Below are positions 7,491 to 16,752 of a stretch of 64,000 nucleotides of DNA, piece by piece. How positions within the stretch are numbered: the stretch's first letter is position 1; each line of letters begins with the position of its first letter. The DNA is from Rubrivivax sp. (GTDB taxonomy: Bacteria > Pseudomonadota > Gammaproteobacteria > Burkholderiales > Burkholderiaceae_C), in contig JADYZZ010000027.1 in the NCBI GenBank assembly GCA_020852865.1, positions 1-64,000 of the forward strand, in the 5' to 3' direction. A model generated the notes under the pieces. That model was not told the origin of the DNA, did no database searches, and was given only the letters and a program-made list of their open reading frames with translations. Position numbers and translations under genes: made by a program.

Positions 7491-8765
7491 ATGCCCGGAC
7501 CGAACGCGCCCGCCGCCCCGCCGCGCGGCGTCCGGCGCCTGGACCCCGCGCTCGTCGTCATGCTCGGCGGCGTGTGTGCCGCGCTGCACGTGGGCAAGCT
7601 GCCGCCGGCGCTGCACACGCTGCAGCAGGCGTTCGGCCTGACGCTGGTGCAGGCGGGCTTCCTGCTGTCGCTGGTGCAGCTGGCCGGCATGACCGCCGGC
7701 GTGGCCTTCGGCGCGCTGGCCGACGGCATCGGGCTCAGGCGCAGCATGCTCGCCGGCCTCGTGCTGCTGGCCCTGGCCACCGCGGCCGGCGGCAGCGCCG
7801 ACGGCGTGCCGATGCTGATGCTGCTGCGTGCCTGCGAAGGCTGCGGCTTCCTGCTTGCCGTGCTGCCCGCGCCTGCGCTCCTGCGCCGCCTCGTGCCGGT
7901 CGAGCGCGTCAGCCTGATGTTCGGGCTGTGGGGCGCCTACATGCCGCTGGCGACGGCGCTCGTGCTGCTGCTCGGGCCGCTGGCGATCGCCGCCTTCGGC
8001 TGGCGCGCCTGGTGGTTCGGGCTCGGGGCGCTGACCGCGGCGATGGCCCTGTGGCTGGCGCGCGCGGTGCCGGCCGAGCCGCCGCCGCAGGCAGCGGCAG
8101 CCGGCGCCGCCGCGCGCGGCGCTGCAGCCGCCTGGACCTCGAGGCTGGCGTGCACGCTCGCCGCACCCGGGCCGTGGCTGGTCGCCGCCACGTTCGCGGC
8201 CTATTCGGCGCAGTGGCTGGCGATCGTCGGATTTCTGCCGGTCATCTACACCGAGGCCGGCTTCGGCGCCGCCACCACCGGCGCGCTGACGGCGGCGGTG
8301 GCGGCGGTCAACATGATCGGCAACGTCGGCGCCGGGCAGTTGCTGCACCGCGGCTGGCCGGCGCCGCGGCTGCTCGTGATCGGCTTCGTGACGATGGCGC
8401 TGGCCGGTGCGGCCACCTTCGCGGCCACGGCGAGCGGCCCGCTGCTGCCGCATCCGGCGCGCTACGCAGCGGTGCTGCTTCTGTCGGCGGTCGGCGGCCT
8501 GATTCCGGCGACGCTGTTCGCGCTGGCGGTGCGCCTGGCGCCGGGCGAGGCGATGATCAGCAGCACCGTGGGCTGGATGCAGCAGTGGTCCTCGCTCGGG
8601 CAGTTCGTCGGCCCGCCGCTGGTGGCGGCCGTGACCAGCGCCGCCGGCGGCTGGCAGCGCACCTGGCTCGTGACCGGCGCCTGTTGCCTGGGCGGCCTGG
8701 CGCTCAGCGCGCGGCTGGCGGTGCGGCTGCGGCAACCGGCGAGGGCAGCCTGCGGCCATGGCTGA
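7491..8765 (+). CDS. Major facilitator superfamily transporter
   Basis: A 424-residue inner-membrane protein with about twelve hydrophobic segments. The N-terminal half contains the MFS loop GALADGIGLRRSMLAG (equivalent to the G-x-L-a-D-r-x-G-r-k signature between helices 2 and 3). The C-terminal half shows the GWMQQWSSLGQFVGPPL pattern. The family is closest in style to CynX/NimT-like transporters; the substrate is not evident. The start is the ATG at 7491, just after the heptanucleotide array. The array therefore occupies its promoter or leader and could affect expression. Its stop overlaps the start of the next small gene by 8 bases. Confidence 0.85.
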   Translation: MPGPNAPAAPPRGVRRLDPALVVMLGGVCAALHVGKLPPALHTLQQAFGLTLVQAGFLLSLVQLAGMTAGVAFGALADGIGLRRSMLAGLVLLALATAAGGSADGVPMLMLLRACEGCGFLLAVLPAPALLRRLVPVERVSLMFGLWGAYMPLATALVLLLGPLAIAAFGWRAWWFGLGALTAAMALWLARAVPAEPPPQAAAAGAAARGAAAAWTSRLACTLAAPGPWLVAATFAAYSAQWLAIVGFLPVIYTEAGFGAATTGALTAAVAAVNMIGNVGAGQLLHRGWPAPRLLVIGFVTMALAGAATFAATASGPLLPHPARYAAVLLLSAVGGLIPATLFALAVRLAPGEAMISSTVGWMQQWSSLGQFVGPPLVAAVTSAAGGWQRTWLVTGACCLGGLALSARLAVRLRQPARAACGHG

Positions 8766-9015
8766 ACGCCCGGGCGCGCCGCGCGTGCCACGCTACCGGC
8801 CGCGCCGCCGGCGGCTGTTGCTCATGGCGCTGGCCGTCGCCACCACGGTGACGGTGACGATGCTTATGCTCGACCCGCCGGGAGGCGTGCCGCGCAGGCG
8901 CGCCGCACCGCCGCCCGCTGCGGCCTGCACGCCCGGCCAGAGCGACGGCTGCGTAGGCGGCAAGATCGAGGTCATCGTGCCCGGCGGCCATGCAGGCTCG
9001 GCCACGCGCCCTTGA
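8758..9015 (+). CDS. Small single-pass membrane protein
   Basis: An 85-residue protein that begins inside the stop region of the MFS gene (8-bp overlap), which suggests translational coupling. An Arg-rich N-terminus (RYRPRRRR) is followed by one transmembrane helix (LLLMALAVATTVTVTMLML), then a short periplasmic domain with two cysteines in CTPGQSDGCVGGKIEVIV. The Cys pair and the GGKIEVIV ending look conserved rather than random, but no named family was recognised. Confidence 0.65.
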   Translation: MAERPGAPRVPRYRPRRRRLLLMALAVATTVTVTMLMLDPPGGVPRRRAAPPPAAACTPGQSDGCVGGKIEVIVPGGHAGSATRP

Positions 9016-9132
9016 GCCCCCTCAATCGACCGCCTTGGCTGGATGCGGGTCGCCGGACCCACAGGCGCGCGCTCTTCGGGATCGTGCAGCAGGGCGGCAT
9101 GGGGGCATGTCGCGCGACCAGGGGAGGAAGAC

Positions 9133-9807
9133 GTGAACACACTCACCAAGCTCGCACTCGGCCTCATCGGCCAGTGGCCGACGCGCGCGGCCGTCGGCGA
9201 CGCTGCGCCGACGATCGTGCTGCCGCCGCCGGACAGGCAGGGCGGCAAGCCGCTGATGCAGGCGCTTGCGCAACGGCAGTCGCGACGTGCGTTCGCTCCG
9301 CAGGCTCTAAAGCCGGCGCAGCTCTCCGCCCTGCTGTGGGCCGCGGCCGGCATCAACCGCGACAAGCTCGGCGGCCGCACGGCACCGAGCGCGCTCAACG
9401 CACAGGAGGTGCAGCTGTACGTGGCGCTGCCCGAAGGCCTGCACCTGTACGACCCGAGCGCGCATCTGCTGCGCCAGGTGCTGCACGAGGACGTGCGCCG
9501 CGTCACCGGTTATCAGGACTTCGTCGACAGCGCGCCGCTCGATCTGATCTACGTCGCCGACCACGCGCGCATGAAGCTCGTGCCGGCAGCGCGGCGCGAG
9601 GCCTATGCCCACGCCGCCGCCGGCGCGATGGCGCAGAACGTCTACCTGTACTGCGCCTCCGCAGGGCTGGCGACGGTGATCCGGGCCTGGTTCGACGCCG
9701 ACGCGCTGGCCCGGGCGATGCGGCTGGACGCGGATCAGCAGCTGCTGCTGGCGCAGACGGTCGGCCGGCCGGCACGCGGCGGGGGCGGCACGCGGCGCAG
9801 CGTGTAG
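9133..9807 (+). CDS. Nitroreductase family flavoprotein
   Basis: A 224-residue FMN-dependent oxidoreductase of the nitroreductase/SagB-like family. Supporting segments are QRQSRRAFAPQALKPAQLSA near the N-terminus (the conserved R-S-x-R FMN phosphate contact), LLWAAAGINRD, PSALNAQEVQLYVALPEGL, and AHAAAGAMAQNVYLYCASAGLATV near the C-terminus. The physiological substrate is unknown. The GTG at 9133 was chosen because GGGGAGGAAG lies directly upstream. The short C-terminal tail (ARGGGGTRRSV) departs from the family. Confidence 0.88.
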   Translation: MNTLTKLALGLIGQWPTRAAVGDAAPTIVLPPPDRQGGKPLMQALAQRQSRRAFAPQALKPAQLSALLWAAAGINRDKLGGRTAPSALNAQEVQLYVALPEGLHLYDPSAHLLRQVLHEDVRRVTGYQDFVDSAPLDLIYVADHARMKLVPAARREAYAHAAAGAMAQNVYLYCASAGLATVIRAWFDADALARAMRLDADQQLLLAQTVGRPARGGGGTRRSV

Positions 9808-9913
9808 GCGGCGCGCCGGGCACCGCAGCGCGGGGAGCGCGCCGGCGGCACGATCGGCGCCGCAAGCGCCGCCGGCGTCGGCGCGGCGCCGCGTCGGGCC
9901 GCTTTCGCGGGCG

Positions 9914-10651
9914 CTATTTCGGCGTGAGCGCCGCGCCCTCCACCAGCACGGCGTAGCGGTAGCCCGAGCCGAGATCGACGTCGGTGCGCACGGTGCCGCG
10001 CGCGACGACGACGTCGCCGACGGCGGGCTTGTCCTGGGTAGTGACGAGCAGGTCGTCGCTGCCGTCGGCGGCGCTGCCCGTACCGTCGCGCAGGTGCACC
10101 CAGTTCTTGCCCATGATGCCCAGGCTCAGCTTGACGACCTGCCCGCGCACGGCCACGGGCTTGCCCGCGAGCCGGGCCCGGGTGCCGTGGACCTCGGCGA
10201 CGGTGCGGCCGTCGAGCCCCTCGGCGCGGGCCACCTTGGCCAGGGGCGCGACGGGCGCCGGTGCCGCGCCGTGCCCCGGCGCCGCCAGGGCCGGCAGCGC
10301 CGCGCGGGCCGCCGGCGCGGCGCCCTGGGCCAGCGTGCCGAACACGATGCGCTCGAAGCTGCGCCCGAGCGCCTTGCTCTGGAACTTCTCCATCACCAGC
10401 GGATTGGCGATCGACACCTGCGCTCCGCGCGCCACGCCGGCGGCCTGCACCGCAGCCCAGGTCTCGCCCTGGGCGGTCTGCAGGCGCAGATAGGTGTAGC
10501 CGCCGGCAGCCTGCACCTCGAGCACCTTCCCGGCGAGGGGCGCTGCAGGCGCTGCAGGCGCTGCGGCCAGGCCCGGGAACGTGGCCAGCAGCAGCGCGGC
10601 CGCGGCGGCGCTCCTGGCCAGGCGCAGGACAGGACAGACAGCTTGGGGCAT
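9914..10651 (-). CDS. Exported OB-fold protein, NrfJ-like
   Basis: A 245-residue exported protein with signal peptide (LARSAAAAALLLATFPGLAAA). The first domain, GGYTYLRLQTAQGETWAAVQ followed by VARGAQVSIANPLVMEKFQSKALGRSFERIVFG, resembles the small NrfJ-type domain. The second, from about residue 160 (GKPVAVRGQVVKLSLGIMGKNWVHLRDGTG), looks like an OB-fold. Its role is unknown; such proteins may assist metal or cytochrome handling in the periplasm. The start at 10651 is preceded by GGAG; an in-frame ATG 33 bases upstream is a weaker candidate. Confidence 0.7.
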   Translation of the reverse strand: MPQAVCPVLRLARSAAAAALLLATFPGLAAAPAAPAAPLAGKVLEVQAAGGYTYLRLQTAQGETWAAVQAAGVARGAQVSIANPLVMEKFQSKALGRSFERIVFGTLAQGAAPAARAALPALAAPGHGAAPAPVAPLAKVARAEGLDGRTVAEVHGTRARLAGKPVAVRGQVVKLSLGIMGKNWVHLRDGTGSAADGSDDLLVTTQDKPAVGDVVVARGTVRTDVDLGSGYRYAVLVEGAALTPK

Positions 10652-10830
10652 CGCAGGCTCCGTCAGTGATGGGCTGGGCGCCATGATCCCAGGGCACGCC
10701 CGCGCGTCGCTTGACGGGGATCCAGGAAACGGCGCAAGCCGGCGCGGCCGCGCGCGCTGCAAGCGGGTATCGTGGCGCAGCGCCCGCCCTCCGCCGCGGG
10801 GCGCCGGCACATCGACGAGGAGCAAGCACC

Positions 10831-11685
10831 ATGAAGATCGCCTTCTTCGGCGCCGGCCTGATGGGCAGCGGCTTCGTGCGCCGCCTGCGCGCCCAGGGCC
10901 ACGAAGTCGACGTATGGAACCGCAGCGCCGAAAAGGCGCGCCGGCTGCAGGACTGCGGCGCCCGCGCCTGCGACGACGCGGCGGCGGCGCTGGCCGGCGC
11001 GGCGCGCCTGCACCTCTCGCTGGCCGACGACGCCTCGGTCGACGCCGTGCTCGAGCCGCTGGCCGGCGCCATCGCGCCCCACACCTGGATCGTCGACCAC
11101 ACCACCAATGCGGTGCAGCCGACGGCCGCGCGCGCCGCGCGCTGGCACGCACGCGGCCGCAGCTACGTGCACGCGCCGGTGTTCATGGGACCGGCCAATG
11201 CCGTGGAGGGCACGGGCCTGATGCTGCTCTCGGGCCCCAGGGCGCAGCACGAGGCGCTGGCCGGCGCACTCGAACAGATGACCGGCAAGCTGCTCTACCT
11301 GGGCGAGGCGCCCGAGCGCGCGGCCGCCTTCAAGCTGTTCGGCAACCTGACGATCCTCGGCCTCGTCGGCGTGCTCGGCGACGTCAACCGCCTGGCCGGC
11401 GCGCTGGGCATCCCGGCCGCCGAGGCCTTCGCCCTGTTCGAGCACTTCAACCCGGGCGCGACGCTGGCCGCGCGCGCCCAGCGCGTCGTCTCGGCCGACG
11501 TCACGAAGCCCTCGTTCGAGCTGACGATGGCGCGCAAGGACCTGCGCCTGATGATCGAGGAAGCCGCGCGCGGCGGCAGCGAGCTGGTGCTGGCGCCGGC
11601 TCTGGCCGCGCTGTTCGACCAGGCCATCGCGCGCGGCGAGGGCCAGCTCGACGTGCTGGCCGCCGCCCGGCCCGTGCCGCGATGA
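10831..11685 (+). CDS. NAD(P)-dependent beta-hydroxyacid dehydrogenase (3-hydroxyisobutyrate dehydrogenase family)
   Basis: A 284-residue dehydrogenase. It begins with the Rossmann motif GAGLMGSGF at residues 7-15, followed by WNRS, the conserved substrate-binding region YVHAPVFMGP, and the catalytic lysine in AFKLFGNL. The overall length and the two-domain layout fit the beta-hydroxyacid dehydrogenase family. The exact substrate (3-hydroxyisobutyrate, tartronate semialdehyde, succinic semialdehyde or a detoxified aldehyde) cannot be read from the sequence. The start is supported by GAGGAGCAAGCACC. An OYE-type flavoenzyme follows after 58 bp. Confidence 0.88.
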   Translation: MKIAFFGAGLMGSGFVRRLRAQGHEVDVWNRSAEKARRLQDCGARACDDAAAALAGAARLHLSLADDASVDAVLEPLAGAIAPHTWIVDHTTNAVQPTAARAARWHARGRSYVHAPVFMGPANAVEGTGLMLLSGPRAQHEALAGALEQMTGKLLYLGEAPERAAAFKLFGNLTILGLVGVLGDVNRLAGALGIPAAEAFALFEHFNPGATLAARAQRVVSADVTKPSFELTMARKDLRLMIEEAARGGSELVLAPALAALFDQAIARGEGQLDVLAAARPVPR

Positions 11686-11743
11686 AAGCGCCGGGGTACT
11701 CCGGCGCGCTCGGCGCGCGCCGCGCGGCAAGGCGGGGCGGCAG

Positions 11744-12871
11744 GTGAGCGCGCTGTTCTCGCCCTACGTGCTGGGGGCGCTCGAGCTTGCCAACCGCATC
11801 GTGGTCGCTCCGATGTGCCAGTATTCCTGCGGCGAAGGCCTGGCCGGCGACTGGCACCGTATCCACCTCGGCCAGCTGGCGCTGTCGGGCGCCGGGCTGC
11901 TCATCGTCGAGGCCACGGCCGTCACGCACGAGGGCCGCATCACGCCCGGTTGCCTGGGGCTGTGGAGCGATGCCCACGAGGCGGCGCTCGCGCGCGTACT
12001 GGCGGCATTGCGCAAGTACTCGGCGATGCCGATCGGCATCCAGCTCGCGCACGCCGGGCGCAAGGGCTCGTGCGAAGCCCCCTGGCGCGGCGGCGCGCAG
12101 ATCGCGCCCGACGACGCGGCGCGCGGCGGCTGGCGCACGCTGGCGCCCTCGGCGCTGCCGCACGCCGAAGGCGAGGCGGCGCCGAGCGCGCTCGACGAGG
12201 CCGGGCTGGCGCGCATTCGTGCGGCCTTCGTCGACGCCGGGCGGCGCGCGCACCGGCTCGGGCTGGCCGCCGTCGAGCTGCACGCGGCGCACGGTTATCT
12301 GCTGCACCAGTTCCTGTCGCCGCTGGCCAATCGGCGCAGCGACGGCTACGGCGGCAGCCTCGCCAACCGCATGCGCTTTCCGCTCGAGGTGTTCGACGCC
12401 CTGCGCGCCGCGCTGCCGCCGGCGCTGCCGCTGGGCGTGCGCATCTCGGCCAGCGACTTCATGGAGCACAGCGGCTCCGCGAGCTGGACGCGCGACGAGA
12501 GCACCGTCTTCGCGCGTGCGCTGCACGAGCGCGGCGCCGCCTACATCCATGTCTCGGGCGGCGGTCTGAGCCCACTGCAGCAGAGCCCGCACGGCCCGGG
12601 CTGCCTGGTGCCCTATGCCGAGCAGGTGCGCGCCGCCACCGGCGCGCCGACGATCGCCGTGGGCCTGATCACCGAGCCCGAACAGGCCGAGGCCATCGTC
12701 GCCGAAGGCCGCGCCGACCTGGTGGCACTCGGACGCGCACTGCTGTTCAACCCGCACTGGCCATGGGCCGCCGCCGTCAAGCTCGGCGCCCGGGTGCAGG
12801 CGCCGCCGCAGTACTGGCGCGCACAGCCGAGCGGCACGAAGGATCTGTTCTTGCGCGGCGGCGCGGCATAG
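11744..12871 (+). CDS. NADH:flavin oxidoreductase, old yellow enzyme family (YqjM-like)
   Basis: A 375-residue FMN TIM-barrel ene-reductase that reduces activated C=C bonds with NAD(P)H. It has the YqjM-class N-terminus (APMCQYSC, with the active-site cysteine), the catalytic pair in VELHAAHGYLLHQFLSPLANRR, the YGGSLANRMRF signature and the phosphate-binding VALGRALLFNP. It starts with a GTG at 11744 after GGCGGGGCGG. Together with the upstream dehydrogenase it may form a small detoxification unit. Confidence 0.92.
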   Translation: MSALFSPYVLGALELANRIVVAPMCQYSCGEGLAGDWHRIHLGQLALSGAGLLIVEATAVTHEGRITPGCLGLWSDAHEAALARVLAALRKYSAMPIGIQLAHAGRKGSCEAPWRGGAQIAPDDAARGGWRTLAPSALPHAEGEAAPSALDEAGLARIRAAFVDAGRRAHRLGLAAVELHAAHGYLLHQFLSPLANRRSDGYGGSLANRMRFPLEVFDALRAALPPALPLGVRISASDFMEHSGSASWTRDESTVFARALHERGAAYIHVSGGGLSPLQQSPHGPGCLVPYAEQVRAATGAPTIAVGLITEPEQAEAIVAEGRADLVALGRALLFNPHWPWAAAVKLGARVQAPPQYWRAQPSGTKDLFLRGGAA

Positions 12872-12955
12872 CGCGGCGGCGCGACGCGGCGCAGGCCGCC
12901 GTCGCCACGCCGCGCAGCGCGCTGGCGCCGCACGGCGCCGCGCGCTCCCGGCGGC

Positions 12956-13438
12956 CTACTTGATGCCCAGCGCCTCGCGCGCCAGGCCGTCGAGCAGGGC
13001 GTCGACTTCGCGCAGGGCCGCCTGCGAGGCCGCCGAGCCGTCGGGCCGCCACGGGCGCCGGTAGGCCACGACCACGGTGTCGGGCTGCTGCACGGTGGCG
13101 TAGACGGTGATCGTGTACGGGCATTCGGCCGCGTTCGCAGGGTCGGCCTCGAGCATCCTGCGCGACAGCGCGGCGCTGCAAAAGACGAAGGACTGCGCGT
13201 CGACGAAGATCTTCTTCGTCGCGCCCAGGTCCTTGCCGGTGCGCTCGAGCATGCGGTTGAGCTGAGAGTGGTAGTCGATCACCAGGCCCCGACCCTCGAT
13301 GGCGGCGCGCAGGTCGTCGCGCACATGCTCGAACCGGGCCGGGCGGGCGTAGCTCACGATGGGCGCGGGTGCCGGGTCGGCCGCCAGGGCCGCGGCGGCC
13401 AGGCCGAGCGTGGCGGCGAGCGCGAGGGCGCGGATCAT
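12956..13438 (-). CDS. Exported DUF302 protein
   Basis: A 160-residue periplasmic protein with a clear signal peptide (MIRALALAATLGLAAAALAA) and a DUF302-type domain: FEHVRDDLRAAIEGRGLVID, then HSQLNRMLERTG and FVFCSAALSRRMLEADP. DUF302 proteins are small alpha/beta proteins of uncertain function, sometimes linked to heme or metal handling. The start at 13438 has AAGGAG at ideal spacing. Confidence 0.85.
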   Translation of the reverse strand: MIRALALAATLGLAAAALAADPAPAPIVSYARPARFEHVRDDLRAAIEGRGLVIDYHSQLNRMLERTGKDLGATKKIFVDAQSFVFCSAALSRRMLEADPANAAECPYTITVYATVQQPDTVVVAYRRPWRPDGSAASQAALREVDALLDGLAREALGIK

Positions 13439-13636
13439 GATCGTCTCCTTCGAGGATCCCGAGGGGCGCAGCATGCGCGCGCGGCGGCGGCATGGCTTGC
13501 GCGAGCGCAACGCCGCGGCACCTTCGGCACCGGGTCGATGATGGCGCAGGCCGACGCCGCTGCGGGCGCGAACCCCGGGCGGCGGCGCCGGCGCCGCGCT
13601 GTCGTGCGTGCCGCCGCGGCGCCACGCCGCGGCCGC

Positions 13637-13951
13637 TCACTCGGTCGGCCGGCGCTCGAAGGTCTGCGGTGCCGGCGGCTCGGGCGGCTCCTGCGGCACG
13701 ATCTCGACGCGCACGACGTGCGCCGCCGGCGGGCCCCGTCGCAGCCAGGCGTGCAGGCGCGTCAGCCGTTCGACACGGCCCTGCGCGAGCACCTCCACCG
13801 TGCCGTCGCTTCGGTTGCGCACCCAGCCGGCCAGGGCGAGCCGGCGCGCCTCGCGCACGCAGGCCTCGCGGTAGCCGACGCCCTGCACGCGGCCGCTCAC
13901 GCGCACGAGCCAGGTCTGGACCGGCGCGACGGGCGCGGCGGCGGGCGTCAT
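13637..13951 (-). CDS. acyP: Acylphosphatase
   Basis: A 104-residue acylphosphatase, hydrolysing acyl-phosphates such as carbamoyl phosphate or 1,3-bisphosphoglycerate in the cytoplasm. The signature VSGRVQGVGYREACVREA carries the phosphate-binding arginine, and GWVRNRSDGTVEVLAQG carries the catalytic asparagine. Its ATG overlaps the stop of the upstream NERD-helicase gene by 4 bases (ATGA), indicating translational coupling. The C-terminal 15 residues are Pro/Glu-rich and longer than usual. Confidence 0.93.
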   Translation of the reverse strand: MTPAAAPVAPVQTWLVRVSGRVQGVGYREACVREARRLALAGWVRNRSDGTVEVLAQGRVERLTRLHAWLRRGPPAAHVVRVEIVPQEPPEPPAPQTFERRPTE

Positions 13952-15894
13952 CGCGCCGGCGGGCCCCCGGCCGGCAGCCGGGTTGGACAATCCGGCCGCT
14001 CGGCGGCGAACTGGCGCGCCACGGCGGTCAGCGCCTCGTCGACGCGCCGCACCACCGGCGAGTCGCCATGCGCCGACAGCAGCAGCCGCAGCGTCGCGCG
14101 CGTCATCGCCACGTAGACCAGGCGCAGCGCGTCGTCCAGCGTGTCCTGCCCCAGCGGCATCGCCTGCAGGCCGGCCACCGCGACCCAGGCGAACTCCAGG
14201 CCCTTGGCGCCGTGCAGCGTGAGCAGCTTGACGCTCGGAGCGCACCAGTCGAAGCGCTTGAAATCCTCGTCGCCCAGGCTCTGCACCGGCAGGCCGGCGC
14301 GCCGCAGCTGCGCGGCGATGGGGCGCAGCTGTGCGCGCGTCGGGCACAGCACGGCCATCTGGTCGCACGACAGGCCCTCGGCGCGCACGGCCGCGGCGCG
14401 CTCGGCGATCCACTGCGCCTCGGCCAGCGCATGCGGCGCGCGCTGCAATACCGGCAGCGGCCCGCGCCGACCGGCGCTCTGCGGCTGCACGGTCGGCACG
14501 AACTCGTCGAGCGCGGCGGCGGCCGTCGCGTCCGCGGCCCCGGCGGCGAGCAGCGACTCGGCGCAGCGCAGCGCCAGCGTCAGCACTTCGGCCGTGTTGC
14601 GGTAGTTCAGGCGCAGCACGCTGGTGCGCCCGCGCGCGTCGATGCCAAGGGCGGCGAAGTTCAGGCGCCGCCGCCGCACGCGGTAGATGCTCTGCGCGTC
14701 GTCGTACAGCACGAGCAGGCTGTTCGTCTCCGGCGCCACCATGCGCGCGGCGATGCGCAGCCAGGCGTCCTGGAAGTCGTGCGCCTCGTCGACGAGCAGC
14801 GCATGGTACTGGCCGCCCGGAACGCGACCGAGCTCGACGGCGCGTTCGACGACACCGGCCAGCGCCTCGAAGCGCTCGTGGCCGTGCAGGCCGCCGGGCG
14901 GCTCGAGCTGGTAGCTGCGCACCATGTCCTGGCACCAGGCGTGGAAGGTGCGCACCTGCACGCGCTCGTCGACGCCGCGCAGGCGCAGCTGCGCCTCGAT
15001 GCGCCCGGCCAGGGCGCGGTTGAAGCACATCACGAGGATGGGGCGCTCGGGCCGCGCCGTGGCCGCCAGGTACTGGGCGCGGTAGATCAGGATCATGGTC
15101 TTGCCCGAGCCGGCGGCGCCGTGGATCACGCGGTGGCCCTCGCCCAGCGTGCGCGCGACCTGCTCCTGCTGCAGATCCATCACCTGCAGCAGATCGGGCA
15201 ACGCGGGCGGTGCGGCGGCGGCCGGGGCGTCGTCGAACGCGAGTTCGCCCTGCACGGGCAGGCGCAGCTCGGGAAACAGATGCCAGCGGATGCGGTCGCG
15301 CTGCGGCAGCGTCAGCGTGTGCGGGTAGCTCACGGCGAACATGCCCCAGAGGCGGTGCTGGAACGCCAGCGCATCGACCTCGGGCCCGAGATCGTCGCGC
15401 AGCAGCGTGCGCTCGGGCGGAAAGAGCGCGTCGAAATCGCTCGCCGCCGCGCCGGCTCCGACCTCGGCGCGGCGCAGCCCGCTCAGCACCGCGCCCCAGC
15501 CGTAGGGAAAGATCAGGCGGCCGGCGAACGGCCCAGCGGCGTGCACCAGCGCGCGGTCGGACTTCATCAGGTCGACGAGCTCGAGCACGACGTCGCGCGC
15601 CTGGCGCAGCGGGTGCGGCGCGGTCACCGTACCGCGCGGCGTGCGCAGCTGCACCGCGTCGCGCGTCGCCGCGCCCAGCGTGGCGCGCTTCCAGTCCTTG
15701 ACCTCCAGCAGCAGCACGCCCCAGCGCGGGCTGAGGATCACGAAGTCGGGCTGGCGGGCGCGCGGGCCGATCGGGATGTCGTGCCAGACGAGGTAGTCGT
15801 CCTCGAGACAGCGCTTGAGCTGGTGCAGCAGGCGGCGCTCGCCGCCGTTGCAGCGCGCGTCGACCGCAGCCAGCCCCTGCGGAAAGACGGCCAT
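13948..15894 (-). CDS. NERD-domain superfamily 1 DNA helicase (UvrD/Rep-like)
   Basis: A 648-residue protein with an N-terminal NERD nuclease-related domain (residues about 15-110; QPDFVILSPRWGVLLLEVKDWK provides D50, E64 and K66 of the nuclease-like core) and a C-terminal SF1 helicase. Walker A is GAAGSGKT at residues 259-266, motif II is VDEAHD at 368-373, motif III is VLYDDAQSIY, and the C-terminal motifs are LTLHGAKGLEF and RLVYVAMTRA. It probably unwinds DNA in repair; NERD-helicases also occur in some defence and plasmid systems. The genomic partner is an acylphosphatase, which gives no clue. The start at 15894 was chosen because the NERD domain begins shortly after it. Confidence 0.88.
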   Translation of the reverse strand: MAVFPQGLAAVDARCNGGERRLLHQLKRCLEDDYLVWHDIPIGPRARQPDFVILSPRWGVLLLEVKDWKRATLGAATRDAVQLRTPRGTVTAPHPLRQARDVVLELVDLMKSDRALVHAAGPFAGRLIFPYGWGAVLSGLRRAEVGAGAAASDFDALFPPERTLLRDDLGPEVDALAFQHRLWGMFAVSYPHTLTLPQRDRIRWHLFPELRLPVQGELAFDDAPAAAAPPALPDLLQVMDLQQEQVARTLGEGHRVIHGAAGSGKTMILIYRAQYLAATARPERPILVMCFNRALAGRIEAQLRLRGVDERVQVRTFHAWCQDMVRSYQLEPPGGLHGHERFEALAGVVERAVELGRVPGGQYHALLVDEAHDFQDAWLRIAARMVAPETNSLLVLYDDAQSIYRVRRRRLNFAALGIDARGRTSVLRLNYRNTAEVLTLALRCAESLLAAGAADATAAAALDEFVPTVQPQSAGRRGPLPVLQRAPHALAEAQWIAERAAAVRAEGLSCDQMAVLCPTRAQLRPIAAQLRRAGLPVQSLGDEDFKRFDWCAPSVKLLTLHGAKGLEFAWVAVAGLQAMPLGQDTLDDALRLVYVAMTRATLRLLLSAHGDSPVVRRVDEALTAVARQFAAERPDCPTRLPAGGPPAR

Positions 15895-15935
15895 CGTCGC
15901 CCCTGCGCGCTGCGCTGCCGCTGCGCGCGGCTTGC

Positions 15936-16649
15936 TCAGAACAGGGTCGCGGCGAGGAAGGCCGTGGCGCGCCCGTGCGCCAGTGCCGCGCTCGGCGCGT
16001 GGTACGAGGCGCGCGCCCAGCAGTTGAAGCCGTGCGTCGCGCCCGCATAGACATGCAGCTCGGCCGCGGCGGCACCGGCGCGCGCCGCCATCGCCTGGCG
16101 CACCTGCTCCACCGCCGCGAGCGGGATGTGCTCGTCGCGCTCGGCATAGTGGAACTGCACCGGGCAGCGGATCGCCGCCGCGCGCTCGAGCTGCTGGTGG
16201 ATGCCGCCGCCGTAGAACGCCACCGCGGCGTCGACGTCGGTGCCGGCCGCCGCCAGATAGGCCATGCGCCCGCCCATGCAGTAGCCGAGCGCGCCCACCC
16301 TGGCACCGCCCACCTCGGGCCGTGCGCGCAGCGCGGCCACGGCAGCGGCGATGTCGGCGCTCGCCTGCGCCGGCGTGTAGGCCTGCATCAAGGCGAACGC
16401 GCGCTGGCGGTCGGCGCCCTCGTAGCCGAGGTCGACGCGCGGCGCCTGGCGCCAGAAGATGTCGGGCGCCAGCACCACGAAGCCGTCGAGCGCGTACTGC
16501 TCGGCCACGGCGCGGATGTGCGCGTTGACGCCGAAGATCTCCTGGAACAGGACGATCCCCGGGCCCCGCCCGGCCGGCGGCAGCGCGAGGCAGCCGGCGC
16601 AGCCGGGGGCGATGTCGATCCACTGGCTGCGAACGGGCGATGGCGTCAT
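15936..16649 (-). CDS. Dienelactone hydrolase family protein
   Basis: A 237-residue alpha/beta hydrolase. The catalytic triad is visible: Cys in GYCMGGR, Asp in HYAERDEHIP and His in GATHGFNCW. The N-terminal GIVLFQEIFGVNAHIR is typical of dienelactone hydrolases, which open lactone rings in aromatic catabolism. No other aromatic-pathway genes are adjacent, so the natural substrate is open. The gene ends 41 bp before the helicase gene on the same strand. Confidence 0.9.
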   Translation of the reverse strand: MTPSPVRSQWIDIAPGCAGCLALPPAGRGPGIVLFQEIFGVNAHIRAVAEQYALDGFVVLAPDIFWRQAPRVDLGYEGADRQRAFALMQAYTPAQASADIAAAVAALRARPEVGGARVGALGYCMGGRMAYLAAAGTDVDAAVAFYGGGIHQQLERAAAIRCPVQFHYAERDEHIPLAAVEQVRQAMAARAGAAAAELHVYAGATHGFNCWARASYHAPSAALAHGRATAFLAATLF

Positions 16650-16752
16650 GGTGCGGCTCCTGCAGCGACCCGGATGCCGCGAGTGTGGCGCAGAAGGCGC
16701 ATGCCTTCGCGCGCGGCCGCGCTATCCTGCGCGGCGCGAAAAGGAGTGCCGC

